NCBI GenBank assembly: GCA_963734845.1
Contig: CAVTIS010000016.1
Span: 116,016 to 180,015 of the forward strand
Direction: 5' to 3'
Length of the DNA: 64,000 nt
Source: JAKAVN01 sp963734845
GTDB taxonomy: Bacteria; Desulfobacterota; Binatia; Binatales; Binataceae
Part shown: positions 8,460 through 16,840 of the stretch, one piece after another
How the letters are laid out: every line of letters starts with the position of its first letter
Position numbering within the stretch: the first letter of the stretch is position 1
Position numbers and translations under genes: made by a program
Notes under the pieces: generated by a model
The model's input: the letters and a program-made list of their open reading frames with translations, nothing else
What the model was told of the DNA's origin: nothing
Databases searched by the model: none

Positions 8460-9542
8460 TCAATTCGATCGTTCTCCCAACCATGCGCCGATTTGAGGCC
8501 ACAGTTTCTTATGAGCCGCACCGCTCACCATGGCGCCCACGTGCCCGGTCGGGAAGGTCAGGTTGCGCCGGTCCCGGCTGCTGACGCGATCGACCAGACC
8601 CAGGCTGGAGCGCGGATGCACCACGTCATCGTAGTCCGCGACCACGTTGAGCAGCGAGCATCTGATTTGTTCGACTTCGACCTTGCGTCCGCCAACCTCG
8701 AATTCGCCGCGCGCCAATTGATTGCGCTTGAAGATGTCGCCCGACATTTCGCGGAAGATCCGACCCGCCATCGCCACGTCACTGCTCATCCAGCGCTCGA
8801 ACAGGTCGAACTGCTCCGCATAGCCATCGCGCTCCGCGTTGCGGTACAGCCCGACGTACTTGTCGAGTGCGTGATGCGCCGGGGCCATCGCGGTAAAGAA
8901 CGACTGCACCATCCACGCCGGGCAGTTGCCGTGCACCCGGGTCACCAGATCGGTGGTCTCCTCGGTCATGCGCTCGACGATGTTGTAGATAGGCAATTCG
9001 CGCACGCCCATATCAAACGGCGTGGTCGCGGTTATCAGGTTGCGCACGTTCTCGGGATGAAGCGCCGTGTAGACGAGGCTCAGCAGCGCGCCGAAGCAGT
9101 AGCCGAGAACCGTGACCTGCGCGCTCCGCGTGATCGCACGCACGAAGCGCACCGCCTTGTCCAAATCTCCGTTCACATAAGCGTCGAAGCCGCGCCAGGT
9201 GTCCGTCGGATTGGGCGGCAGCCAGTCGGTGAGGTATACGTCAAAGCCTGCGCCCGTCAGATGTTCGACTACGCTGCGGCCCTTCTGCATGTCGAGCACG
9301 AACGGCCGTTTGATCAGCGCATAGACCAGCACGATGGGCGTGCGATGAGCGTGCTTGCCCGCCGCCGCATAGTGGCGCAGCCGCACTTTGCCGCTTTCGA
9401 AGACCACGCGGTAGGGCGTGACCGGTGGCGGATCGTTGACGGTGGCATGCGCGCCCTTTTTGAAACCATCGAGCGAGCGCATCGCGCCGTCGAGCATGTA
9501 ACCGGCGATCGCGTTCATCGGGGTCTTAGTTGGCTGGAGCAT
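8460..9542 (-). CDS. phaC: Class III poly(3-hydroxyalkanoate) synthase subunit PhaC
   Basis: The enzyme polymerises (R)-3-hydroxyacyl-CoA into PHA at the granule surface. From ATG 9542 (GAGG 5 nt upstream) it has 360 residues, the length of class III PhaC. The lipase-like box GYCFGA carries the nucleophile Cys149, with Asp305 in ADYDDVVHP and His334 in TGHVG completing the triad. The start overlaps the end of phaE by 17 bp, so translation is probably coupled. A longer frame to 9593 would overlap phaE more and has no better ribosome site. PhaC and PhaE form the active class III complex, and both are here. Confidence 0.93.
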   Translation of the reverse strand: MLQPTKTPMNAIAGYMLDGAMRSLDGFKKGAHATVNDPPPVTPYRVVFESGKVRLRHYAAAGKHAHRTPIVLVYALIKRPFVLDMQKGRSVVEHLTGAGFDVYLTDWLPPNPTDTWRGFDAYVNGDLDKAVRFVRAITRSAQVTVLGYCFGALLSLVYTALHPENVRNLITATTPFDMGVRELPIYNIVERMTEETTDLVTRVHGNCPAWMVQSFFTAMAPAHHALDKYVGLYRNAERDGYAEQFDLFERWMSSDVAMAGRIFREMSGDIFKRNQLARGEFEVGGRKVEVEQIRCSLLNVVADYDDVVHPRSSLGLVDRVSSRDRRNLTFPTGHVGAMVSGAAHKKLWPQIGAWLGERSN

Positions 9543-10065
9543 CTTCGCCTCGCTTGCGGACGAAGGGCGCCGTCTCCGGGGTCCATCCGCCATTCCACAT
9601 CGCCATCATTGAGTCGCCCACCTGGCGCTCCCCCACCGGCACCTCGACCCCCGCAGCGCGCGCTTCCTCGGCTTCCAGGCGAGCCATTGCCAAGTCGTCG
9701 CGAAGCGCTCCCACTTCGGCGCGCAACTCTGTCAATTCAGCCCCCGAGGGCAGTCCCACCGCCGGCCACAGCGCGGCGAAGTACGCATCCCTCATCGCGG
9801 AGCCCAGGCGCTGCCACTTGAGGGAAGCTTCCATCGAGCGCCCCACAGAGCTGCCAACTTCGGGGCTCGCGTAGAGGCCGTTGGCGGACTCGTTGAGCAA
9901 CTGAACCCAGGCGTCGTAGGCTTTCCATCCCGCCTGCTGGAGGTCCATCTGTAGCGTCTGCTCGCGACCTTCCTCGCCGTTTTGCGCGAACAGGCTTTTA
10001 ACAACAACGAACGGCATTTCGACCATCGCCTCGCTGAATTTGCTCCACTGTTCGAAGAATTTCAT
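9526..10065 (-). CDS. phaE: PHA synthase subunit PhaE
   Basis: A 179-residue protein directly upstream of and overlapping phaC. It is mostly helical with a coiled-coil-prone stretch (~115-140, AELTELRAEVGALRDDLAMA) and an N-terminus (FFEQWSKFSEAM) like PhaE/phasin-related proteins. Class III synthases need PhaE for activity, and the gene order phaE-phaC is typical. It is the first gene of a minus-strand operon whose promoter must lie in the 10066-10466 divergent region. PhaE sequences diverge strongly, so the assignment rests partly on context. Confidence 0.85.
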   Translation of the reverse strand: MKFFEQWSKFSEAMVEMPFVVVKSLFAQNGEEGREQTLQMDLQQAGWKAYDAWVQLLNESANGLYASPEVGSSVGRSMEASLKWQRLGSAMRDAYFAALWPAVGLPSGAELTELRAEVGALRDDLAMARLEAEEARAAGVEVPVGERQVGDSMMAMWNGGWTPETAPFVRKRGEDAPAN

Positions 10066-10466
10066 ATTTGCCCCTTTGTGCTATGCGCGTGGTCGGAGAA
10101 TGCCCAAAAACCGTACAATAAATTTTTAGAGCAGCATTTATGCCAGTCACCTGACCCGCTTATTGTTTAGCTACTTTCGGTTCCCACATTCGAGTCTGCC
10201 CATTGCGCGCGCGGATGCCGCCGTTTTGGGCAGTCGCCTCAACGCGTACGACGCTTTGGTTGCTGGCTGATGAAGCTCGGGTTGTCCTTGAATGAATCAT
10301 GGTGCGCTTGTTCCGGTGTCTTGTGATTGAAGATTAGCTGATAGTGGCGAGATAGCGAAATTAGTTTTGTTAACGTTTGTCGCAGGCGCGACAAAAGCCA
10401 GCAAGCACGGCCTCTAACTCGTTCGATTGGTCGCTTTGGTGACATCACCGCGGTCTGTGCTAACCA
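10066..10466. other. Divergent control region between phaE and Crp/Fnr gene
   Basis: About 400 bp separate the two divergent starts and hold no supported gene. The right half is AT-richer and contains the 10378-10393 palindrome, so both promoters probably lie here. Confidence 0.6.
10376..10395. promoter_or_regulatory. CRP-geometry palindrome (candidate operator)
   Basis: TTTGTCGC-AGGC-GCGACAAA is a perfect 8-bp inverted repeat. Written as TGTCG-N6-CGACA (10378-10393) it has exactly the spacing of a CRP-type box (TGTGA-N6-TCACA) with a changed core. It lies about 70 bp before the Crp/Fnr-type gene and in the control region shared with phaE, so autoregulation and control of the pha operon are plausible. 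Confidence 0.6.
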
Positions 10467-11204
10467 ATGAAAATGACCGCCGAAAACTCCCAACAGAAGC
10501 TGCTCGGCCGGCTGCGAACGCTCGCCTGGATGTCCGAGGCGCAGCTCGCCAAGCTTTCGACCGCGACCATCACGCGCCGCGTGCGGCGGCATGAAACGAT
10601 TTTCTTTGAAGGCGAGGACGCCAACCGCGTCTATGTGCTGCTCTCCGGCGTCGCCAAGCTGACTTTTCTCAACGCGAGCGAACGGATCCTGGTCTCGCTG
10701 GTTGGGCCGGGCGAGATTTTCGGCGTCTCCTCGCTGCTCACGGTGGCCAAGCGGCCCTTTCGATGCGACGCGTTCAGCGATTGCCTGGTCGGCGTCACCA
10801 GTCCCGAAGCTTTTGTCGATTCCGCGCTCGGCGTGCGCCTGGAGGACCTAAGCCGCGTGCTCGACGTGACGGTGGGGCGATGGTGGGCGATGCTGCTGCG
10901 CTATACGAACTTTCTCGGCCTCGCGTTGCGCGAGCGGCTGGCGGGCGCGCTGCTGGAGTTAGGCGCGAAGTTCGGCGCCGAGGACGCGCGCGGCCAGCTA
11001 CTGACGCTCAAGCTGACGCACAGCGACCTGGCCGAGCTGGTAGGCGCGTCGCGCCAGCGGATCACCGAGCAGTTGAGCGAATTCGAACGCACCGGCGTGA
11101 TCATCCGTGACGGACGCCGCCTCATCATCGTCACCAGCGAATTGCTCGCGCTGGTGCATGGCGACAAGCCGGCTCCCGGCAGCGGCGCCGGTCCTGCGAG
11201 CTGA
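10467..11204 (+). CDS. Crp/Fnr-family transcriptional regulator
   Basis: A 245-residue regulator with an N-terminal cyclic-nucleotide-binding-type beta-roll (~25-130: ETIFFEGEDANRVYVLLSG, GPGEIFGVSSLL), a long dimer helix, and a C-terminal winged helix-turn-helix (~185-225: HSDLAELVGASRQRITEQLS). There is no FNR-like N-terminal Cys cluster. The RxxE-type cAMP residues are not clearly present, so the ligand is unknown. It is transcribed away from phaE; a CRP-spaced palindrome sits in the shared control region. The gene stands alone and converges on the luciferase-like gene. Confidence 0.88.
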   Translation: MKMTAENSQQKLLGRLRTLAWMSEAQLAKLSTATITRRVRRHETIFFEGEDANRVYVLLSGVAKLTFLNASERILVSLVGPGEIFGVSSLLTVAKRPFRCDAFSDCLVGVTSPEAFVDSALGVRLEDLSRVLDVTVGRWWAMLLRYTNFLGLALRERLAGALLELGAKFGAEDARGQLLTLKLTHSDLAELVGASRQRITEQLSEFERTGVIIRDGRRLIIVTSELLALVHGDKPAPGSGAGPAS

Positions 11205-11240
11205 GTTATTCAATGGAAAAATCCGATGGCGCAGGGGCCC

Positions 11241-12275
11241 TCATCGCTCCCTGAAATGCGGCATCACTTCCCGCGCGAATAGCCGCATCGATTTTTTCGT
11301 CAATTCCGGATCCACGTTGGGAAAGTCCATCATGCATTGCAAGTAGTCCATCCCGACTTCGCGCTGATACTTCTCGATCTCGCGGATACAATGCTCGGGG
11401 TCGCCCAGGATGAAGCGCTCGCGGAAAGTTTCGAGACTGACATCGCCGGCGCCCGACACGGCCTGGCCGCGATCGTCCTTTAGCTCGCGCACCTGCGCCC
11501 AACGTCCATACATCCCAGCCTGGATATAAATCATTCCCGGGCCGCCTTCCCGCTCGGCCTGCTTCATAGTCTCAGCGCAATAGACCTCGCGAATGACCGG
11601 GGTGCAGGTTTCCTTGCGCCCGAACTCACCCAGGTAACGCCGATAACTCGCGTAATGATTCTTGAGGTCGCTCAGATGATGGCGCGGGGAGGAGCAAAGC
11701 GCGTCCGCCCATTTCGCCGCTCGGCGAAAGCCGCCCTCGGTCGAAGCGCCAATCCAGATTGGCGGATGGGGCTTCTGCGCGGGCTTGGGCATCACGGAGA
11801 TTTCCGGAAATTGATAATGCTTGCCGCGATGGGCGAACGAGTCCGTGGTCCAGGCCTTGATCAGGATTTCCAGTTGCTCTTCCATCCGGGCTTCCCGCCC
11901 CTTGCGCGTTTCTTCCAGCCCTTCGAATTCGATCGGGCGATAGCCGGCCGCGACGCCCACGATAACCCGTCCGTTGGCGATATTGTCGAGCACCGCGACG
12001 TCCTCGGCGACGCGCACCGGGCGATGAAGCGGCAGCAGCAGCATCGCGGTGCCAATTCTGATCCTGCTGGTCCGCGCCGCCATCGCGGCGGCGGTCAGAA
12101 GCACCGAGGGGCACTCGCCGTCTTCCTTGAAGTGGTGCTCGATGAGCCACGCGGAGTCGAAGCCCAATTCCTCGGCCAACTCAACCTGCTCGAGCATCTC
12201 GCGATACACCTGGGTGTGCGAGTTGCCCGAGCCGTGCGGCGCCTGCAGGTTGAAGGGACCAATGCCGAATTTCAT
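11241..12275 (-). CDS. LLM-class (luciferase-like) flavin-dependent oxidoreductase
   Basis: The 344-residue protein has the bacterial-luciferase/F420-type TIM barrel: FDSAWLIEHHF (~39-49), RIRIGTAMLLLPLHRPVRVAEDVAVLDNIANGR split over ~70-105, and PPIWIGASTEGGFRRAAKWAD near 175-195. Such enzymes use reduced FMN or F420 to oxidise small organic substrates, often as monooxygenases in catabolism. Which flavin is used cannot be decided by eye. It diverges from a hydrolase gene at 12518 and converges on the Crp-like gene, so it is probably monocistronic. Confidence 0.88.
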   Translation of the reverse strand: MKFGIGPFNLQAPHGSGNSHTQVYREMLEQVELAEELGFDSAWLIEHHFKEDGECPSVLLTAAAMAARTSRIRIGTAMLLLPLHRPVRVAEDVAVLDNIANGRVIVGVAAGYRPIEFEGLEETRKGREARMEEQLEILIKAWTTDSFAHRGKHYQFPEISVMPKPAQKPHPPIWIGASTEGGFRRAAKWADALCSSPRHHLSDLKNHYASYRRYLGEFGRKETCTPVIREVYCAETMKQAEREGGPGMIYIQAGMYGRWAQVRELKDDRGQAVSGAGDVSLETFRERFILGDPEHCIREIEKYQREVGMDYLQCMMDFPNVDPELTKKSMRLFAREVMPHFRER

Positions 12276-12517
12276 CCTTTGCTCTCCATCGGAGACATTT
12301 TGCGCGCTGAATTCTGCGTTAAAGTCCGTGACGATGTAAATACGGTTGTAACAGTTTGGAAGCGGCTTGAAATCGACGCGCGATTGCTGAAGAGTCTTAG
12401 CTTCGTCCGGACCCTTTTCGTTTTTTTCGTTTGGACTTTATTGTCGCGAAATCCGGATTCCGAATACGAGCTACAGATAATGATAACGCGGCGGCGCCGC
12501 GAGGAGCTTTTCGCCAG

Positions 12518-13360
12518 ATGGCCGAAGACAAGTTTCAAACTGCCGGCGGAGTTAAACTGCACTACCTCGACTTCGGCGGCGAGGGAAAGCCGGCGCTGGT
12601 CTGTATCCACGGGCTGACCGGCAACGCGCACAATTTCGACGCCCTGGTGCCGCATCTGAGCGCGCGCTACCGCGTACTCGCGGTCGACGTGCGCGGCCGC
12701 GGCGACAGCGGATGGGGTCCTCCGCTGGATTACAATCCGCAGGTTTATGTCAGCGACCTGAAAGAATTTCTTGACGCGCTCGGAATCAAACGCGTCAGTC
12801 TGGTGGGAACCTCGATGGGCGGGGTGATCTCGATGATGTACGCCGGCGGCTATCCGGAAACCGTCGAACGCCTGGTACTCAACGACATCGGCCCCGAGAT
12901 CGATCCAACCGGCCTCCTCCGAATCATGGCGTACGTAGGCCAGGCGCCCGAACGCTTCAAGGACATTGCCGAGGTCAGGGCCTACTACCGCGCAACCTAT
13001 CCGCCCGCGGTCAAACTTTCCGACGCGGAACTGACCGAGTGGGTACGATGGTCGGTCAAACCAACGGAAGACGGCGGGCTTACGTGGAAGATGGACCCGG
13101 CGGTTCGCCGTCCGCCGCGCGGCGGCTCGGCAGCGCGGCCGATCGATTTGTGGCTGCCCTACAATCGCGTGATGGCGCCGATCCTGATAGTGCGCGGCGC
13201 CGAAAGCGACATCCTGTCGCGCGACACTGCGGCCCGGATGGTCAAGGTGCAGCGCGGCGTGCGCCTGGTCGAGGTTCCTGGAGTCGCTCACGCCCCCTCG
13301 CTGGTCGAGCCGGAGGCGCTCGAGGCGATCGCGAGCTTCCTCGGCATTACTACGGCATAA
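12518..13360 (+). CDS. Alpha/beta hydrolase
   Basis: A 280-residue soluble hydrolase from ATG 12518 (GAGGAG 11 nt upstream); an upstream frame extension to 12431 has no homologous look. HGLTG (31-35) forms the oxyanion region, GTSMGG carries Ser99, ESD gives Asp231 and GVAH gives His258. The pattern fits epoxide-hydrolase/haloalkane-dehalogenase-like or C-C hydrolase groups; the DVRGRGDSGW loop is common to many. Substrate is unknown. It is divergent from the luciferase-like gene, with a 240-bp shared control region, and the two may be co-regulated. Confidence 0.85.
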   Translation: MAEDKFQTAGGVKLHYLDFGGEGKPALVCIHGLTGNAHNFDALVPHLSARYRVLAVDVRGRGDSGWGPPLDYNPQVYVSDLKEFLDALGIKRVSLVGTSMGGVISMMYAGGYPETVERLVLNDIGPEIDPTGLLRIMAYVGQAPERFKDIAEVRAYYRATYPPAVKLSDAELTEWVRWSVKPTEDGGLTWKMDPAVRRPPRGGSAARPIDLWLPYNRVMAPILIVRGAESDILSRDTAARMVKVQRGVRLVEVPGVAHAPSLVEPEALEAIASFLGITTA

Positions 13361-13385
13361 CGCTCGGCAATCGTTGCAAAGGACA

Positions 13386-13427
13386 ATTGCAACGAACTTA
13401 CCCACCGGATTGCAACGAACTTCCCCA
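13386..13427. repeat. Two direct repeats ATTGCAACGAACTT, period 23 bp
   Basis: ATTGCAACGAACTT occurs at 13386-13399 and 13409-13422, each followed by a C-rich ACCCA/CCCCA tail. The 23-bp period is about two helical turns. They lie just after the hydrolase stop and before the duplicated leader of the hybrid kinase. Confidence 0.75.
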
Positions 13428-13432
13428 TTGGG

Positions 13433-13758
13433 GGTGAATCCTGAGATTCACCTCTTTAGTCTGCTTTCGGTTACTCGCAGAACATTTCCTTACAATCCTA
13501 GCGCATCTCCATCAACTTTTAGTTTCTTTTGACGTGCTTTTGATCTATGACTGTATCCGAACAGATTGAAATATTTGCAATTGGGCTAGGAGTGGGAGAA
13601 TCCTGAAATTCGCCCGGGTTTGTGCGTGTTCGCGGTTACTGGCGGAACATTTTCTTACAATCTTAACGCATCTTCATCAACTTTTAGTTTCTTTTGACGT
13701 GCTTTTGATCTATTACTGTATGCGAACAGATTGAATTATTTGCAATTGGGCGAGGAAA
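13433..13758. repeat. 165-bp tandem duplication of the hybrid-kinase leader
   Basis: Two copies (about 13433-13593 and 13595-13758) align with a 165-bp offset; over the 125-bp core I count 11 differences (about 91% identity). Each copy contains an AT-rich stretch, TTTTGACG followed 17 nt later by TGTATC/TGTATG, and ends in a purine-rich ribosome-site-like segment. Only the right copy is followed by a start codon (13763). Copy 1 begins with a perfect 8-bp hairpin (GGTGAATC-CTGA-GATTCACC, 13433-13452); in copy 2 it is degenerate. The region 13361-13762 holds no other gene. Confidence 0.9.
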
Positions 13759-13762
13759 TGCC

Positions 13763-15610
13763 ATGAGCGCTTCTTACGATCTTCGATCTACAGATCAGTC
13801 CAGGGTCAGCGAGCGACGCATCGATGGACTCAAAGAAGGGACTCCGGTCCCGATGGAGTCTGCCATCGACACTACGTTCACCGACGCGGGTCCCGGAGGT
13901 CTCGCGGATTTTTCCAACCCCACTGCAACTTTCGAGGAGGTCGATATCCGTGCGGCACTCTGCGCGCGGCCTCAGCGCGCGCCCGATTACGAGGCCGAGC
14001 ATCGGGCGATGGAGGTACTTGCCGCCGAAATGGCGACCAACCCGCGCAACATGCTGCAGAAACTGGCGGAGACGGCGGTCGAGCTCTGCAAGGCTGACAC
14101 CGCCGGAGTCAGCATCCTGGAGGGCGACCTCGTTCGCTGGGAGGCTTTGGCCGGAGTGTTCGCTTCCTATCGAGGCTCGACGATGCCGCGTGATGCCAGT
14201 CCCTGCGGCGTCTGTATCAATCAGAATGCAACTCAGCTGATGCATCTGCCGGATCGCTGCTTTCCGGCGCTCACCACAGATCCGCCTTTCGTTGAAGTGC
14301 TGCTGATACCTTTTCATGACCACGGCAAGCCGGTTGGAACGGTCTGGATCGTGGCCAACAACTTCGAGCGGAAATTCGATCGAGAGGACGAGCGCGTCGT
14401 GCGTACACTGGCCCAGTTCGCTTCGGCGGGCTGGCAATTGTGGCAAGCGTCGGAGCAGTCAGCGGAGTCGAGCCGGCACAAGGATCAATTCCTGGCCATG
14501 CTCGCCCATGAATTCAGGAATCCGCTCACCGCGATCATAGGCGCGCATCAGGCGGCGCAGAAGATCAGCAGCCACAACGGCGACCTGATGCGGCCCGATC
14601 CTTTGCGGACCGATCTTCGGCAGGCCGTCGACATCATTGGACGTCAGGCCCATCACCTGACGCGGATGGTCACGGATCTGATGGACCTGTCGCGCATCGG
14701 CCGCGGCGGGTTGGGAGTCTGCAAGGAGCCGGTCGAGCTCAAAACGATCGTCGACCAGGCCGTGGAAGCAACACATGCCCATTTCAAGCATCGCCGGCAC
14801 CGGCTGTCCGTCGGTATTCCGGAGGAGCCGGTTCATATCGATGGCGACCCGGCGCGACTGGTTCAACTATTGTCCAATCTCCTGGACAATGCGGCGAAAT
14901 ACACGCTCAAAGATGGAGAAATCTCGATTGCGGCGGACTGCACCGATAAGGACGTTTTCATCCGGGTTCGCGATAACGGAATCGGAATCCCGAAAGATCG
15001 AATCGAAAGTATTTTCGATCTCTATACCCAGCTCAACGGGTCGGCGAAGAGCGCACGGGGCCTCGGTCTCGGTTTGACGATCGTGAAAAATTTGGTGACG
15101 CTGCACGGCGGCGCGATCGAAGCGGCGAGTGACGGGCCCGGCAAGGGCAGCGTGTTCACGGTTCGATTGCCTCTCACGCCGAGGTTCGCAAAGAATCTGC
15201 CGAAGAAAGCGACCGGGCAAAAAGGCCGGCGTATTCTGCTGGTTGAAGATAGCGACGACATCGCCAGGCCCTTAAAAAAGATCCTCGCGTGGGACGGCCA
15301 CCTTGTCAGCGTCGCGCCGGACGGCGCACTGGCGCTCGGGATGCTTCGCACCTTCAAGCCGGACATCGTTTTTCTCGACATCGGCCTGCCCGATATGGAC
15401 GGTTTCGAAGTCGCTCGCCGGATGCGCCATCAGGCTGATTCTGCCGGACTGGTTATCGTCGCATTGACTGGCTACAGCGATGACGAGCACCGCCGCCTAT
15501 CCATGGAAGCCGGCTGCGATTACCATCTGGTGAAACCTATCAGCTCCGACGTATTGCTGAGCTTTCTCGGTGGCCCTGCGGATTCAGCCGAGAGTGCCCG
15601 GCCGATTTGA
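13763..15610 (+). CDS. Hybrid sensor histidine kinase with GAF and receiver domains
   Basis: A 615-residue cytoplasmic kinase. A GAF-type sensor domain spans ~75-235. The HisKA box MLAHEFRNPL has His249. The HATPase domain shows NLLDNAAKYT (~372-381), DNGIGIP (404-410) and GLGLGLTIVK (433-442). A C-terminal receiver begins ILLVEDSDD (491-499), with phospho-acceptor Asp539 in FLDIGLPDMDG. There is no membrane segment, so it senses an internal signal. GAGG precedes the ATG by 7 nt. It has no adjacent output regulator, and its receiver may act in a phosphorelay. The duplicated leader upstream could give two promoters. Confidence 0.92.
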   Translation: MSASYDLRSTDQSRVSERRIDGLKEGTPVPMESAIDTTFTDAGPGGLADFSNPTATFEEVDIRAALCARPQRAPDYEAEHRAMEVLAAEMATNPRNMLQKLAETAVELCKADTAGVSILEGDLVRWEALAGVFASYRGSTMPRDASPCGVCINQNATQLMHLPDRCFPALTTDPPFVEVLLIPFHDHGKPVGTVWIVANNFERKFDREDERVVRTLAQFASAGWQLWQASEQSAESSRHKDQFLAMLAHEFRNPLTAIIGAHQAAQKISSHNGDLMRPDPLRTDLRQAVDIIGRQAHHLTRMVTDLMDLSRIGRGGLGVCKEPVELKTIVDQAVEATHAHFKHRRHRLSVGIPEEPVHIDGDPARLVQLLSNLLDNAAKYTLKDGEISIAADCTDKDVFIRVRDNGIGIPKDRIESIFDLYTQLNGSAKSARGLGLGLTIVKNLVTLHGGAIEAASDGPGKGSVFTVRLPLTPRFAKNLPKKATGQKGRRILLVEDSDDIARPLKKILAWDGHLVSVAPDGALALGMLRTFKPDIVFLDIGLPDMDGFEVARRMRHQADSAGLVIVALTGYSDDEHRRLSMEAGCDYHLVKPISSDVLLSFLGGPADSAESARPI

Positions 15611-15721
15611 GCCGCACGGGGGTAAGAACGAACGCGAAACCTCGATTAGTAAGCCGGGCGTAGGGCCCTGCCCCGCGTGCGCACCGAGCTTGCTGCTCAC
15701 CGCGAGCGCGGGTTCGCGCCG

Positions 15722-16741
15722 CTAGTGCGGAAACTCAACGATCACTTTAGCTTGGCCACCCGGCTTGCGGAGTGCCGCAAACATCTCGGGCACCTGGTCC
15801 ACGCCGATAACGTCGGTCACCATCGGGCGCGGATCGATCTTGCCCTGGCTGAGCGCGTTGATCGTCTCCTGGAACTCCGCATCGTTATAACCGAGCCCGA
15901 AGATGACCGTGATCTCCTTGAAGATGCATCGCACCGGCGTGATCTCATCCGGCTCCATGCACACCCCGAGAACTACCACCCGGCCTAGTGTCGCGACCAT
16001 GCTAATCGCCGACTCCAGCGTTGACTTCACGCCGATACACTCGAAGACCAGGTCCGGACCGCGCCCGGTGATCTCGCGTATCCGCTCGGCCGGGTCCTTG
16101 ATCGTGGGATTGACGACCTCGGTCGCGCCGAGCCGCCGCGCAAGCTCCGATCGCCCTGGCGCAAGCTCGGAGACGATAACCGTCGCAGCGCCCTTGGCCT
16201 TGCACCACAATAGCGTCGCAAGGCCGATCGGTCCGCCGCCCATCACCACGCACGCCGCGCCCAGACCGAGGCCGGATCGGTTGACGCCGTGCAGGCCGAC
16301 CGAGAGCGGCTCGACCAGCGCGCCGAGCCGCGAATCGACGTTGTCGGGCAGCTTGAACAGACTCTTCGCTCCGCACATCACGTACTCGGCATACGCGCCG
16401 GGGAGTTGCCCCAGTCCCAGGCCGCGGATGTCCTCGCAGTGCATCCCCTTGCCGGCGACGCACGGCTCGCAGGTGTTGCATCCGATGTACGGCAGGGAGG
16501 TCACGCGGTCGCCGATCGCGTAGCCGCCGACCTGCGGGCCGAGCTCGACTATCTCACCGCAGAACTCGTGCCCCATCACGGAGTCGGGCGGCATCCCGAA
16601 ACCGTACTGCACGGCGTGCAGGTCGGAGCCGCAGATTCCGCAGGCGTGGACCTTGAGCACCACTTCGCCGCGCCCGGCGACGGGCCGCGGCACGTCGATC
16701 ACGGCCATCTCATTGGGTTGCTTATAGACCGCGGCTTTCAT
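15722..16741 (-). CDS. Zinc-dependent alcohol dehydrogenase (MDR family)
   Basis: A 339-residue medium-chain dehydrogenase. Catalytic zinc ligands are Cys37 (CGICGSDLH) and His58/Glu59 (MGHE). The structural zinc lobe has Cys88, 91, 94 and 102 (CNTCEPC...HC). The Rossmann fold shows VMGGGPIGL. It resembles threonine/sorbitol-type or 2,3-butanediol-type dehydrogenases that oxidise secondary alcohols with NAD(P)+; exact substrate unknown. It is transcribed with, and about 100 bp downstream of, the glyoxalase gene on the minus strand. Confidence 0.9.
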   Translation of the reverse strand: MKAAVYKQPNEMAVIDVPRPVAGRGEVVLKVHACGICGSDLHAVQYGFGMPPDSVMGHEFCGEIVELGPQVGGYAIGDRVTSLPYIGCNTCEPCVAGKGMHCEDIRGLGLGQLPGAYAEYVMCGAKSLFKLPDNVDSRLGALVEPLSVGLHGVNRSGLGLGAACVVMGGGPIGLATLLWCKAKGAATVIVSELAPGRSELARRLGATEVVNPTIKDPAERIREITGRGPDLVFECIGVKSTLESAISMVATLGRVVVLGVCMEPDEITPVRCIFKEITVIFGLGYNDAEFQETINALSQGKIDPRPMVTDVIGVDQVPEMFAALRKPGGQAKVIVEFPH

Positions 16742-16840
16742 CGAATTGTCTCCCGGAAAACGTTTCGCCGGAACTGCTTCGCCGCAACCGCGCCTTGCCG
16801 AAACTGTCGCGCGGGGTGATCGGAAATACCCGCGCCGCCG

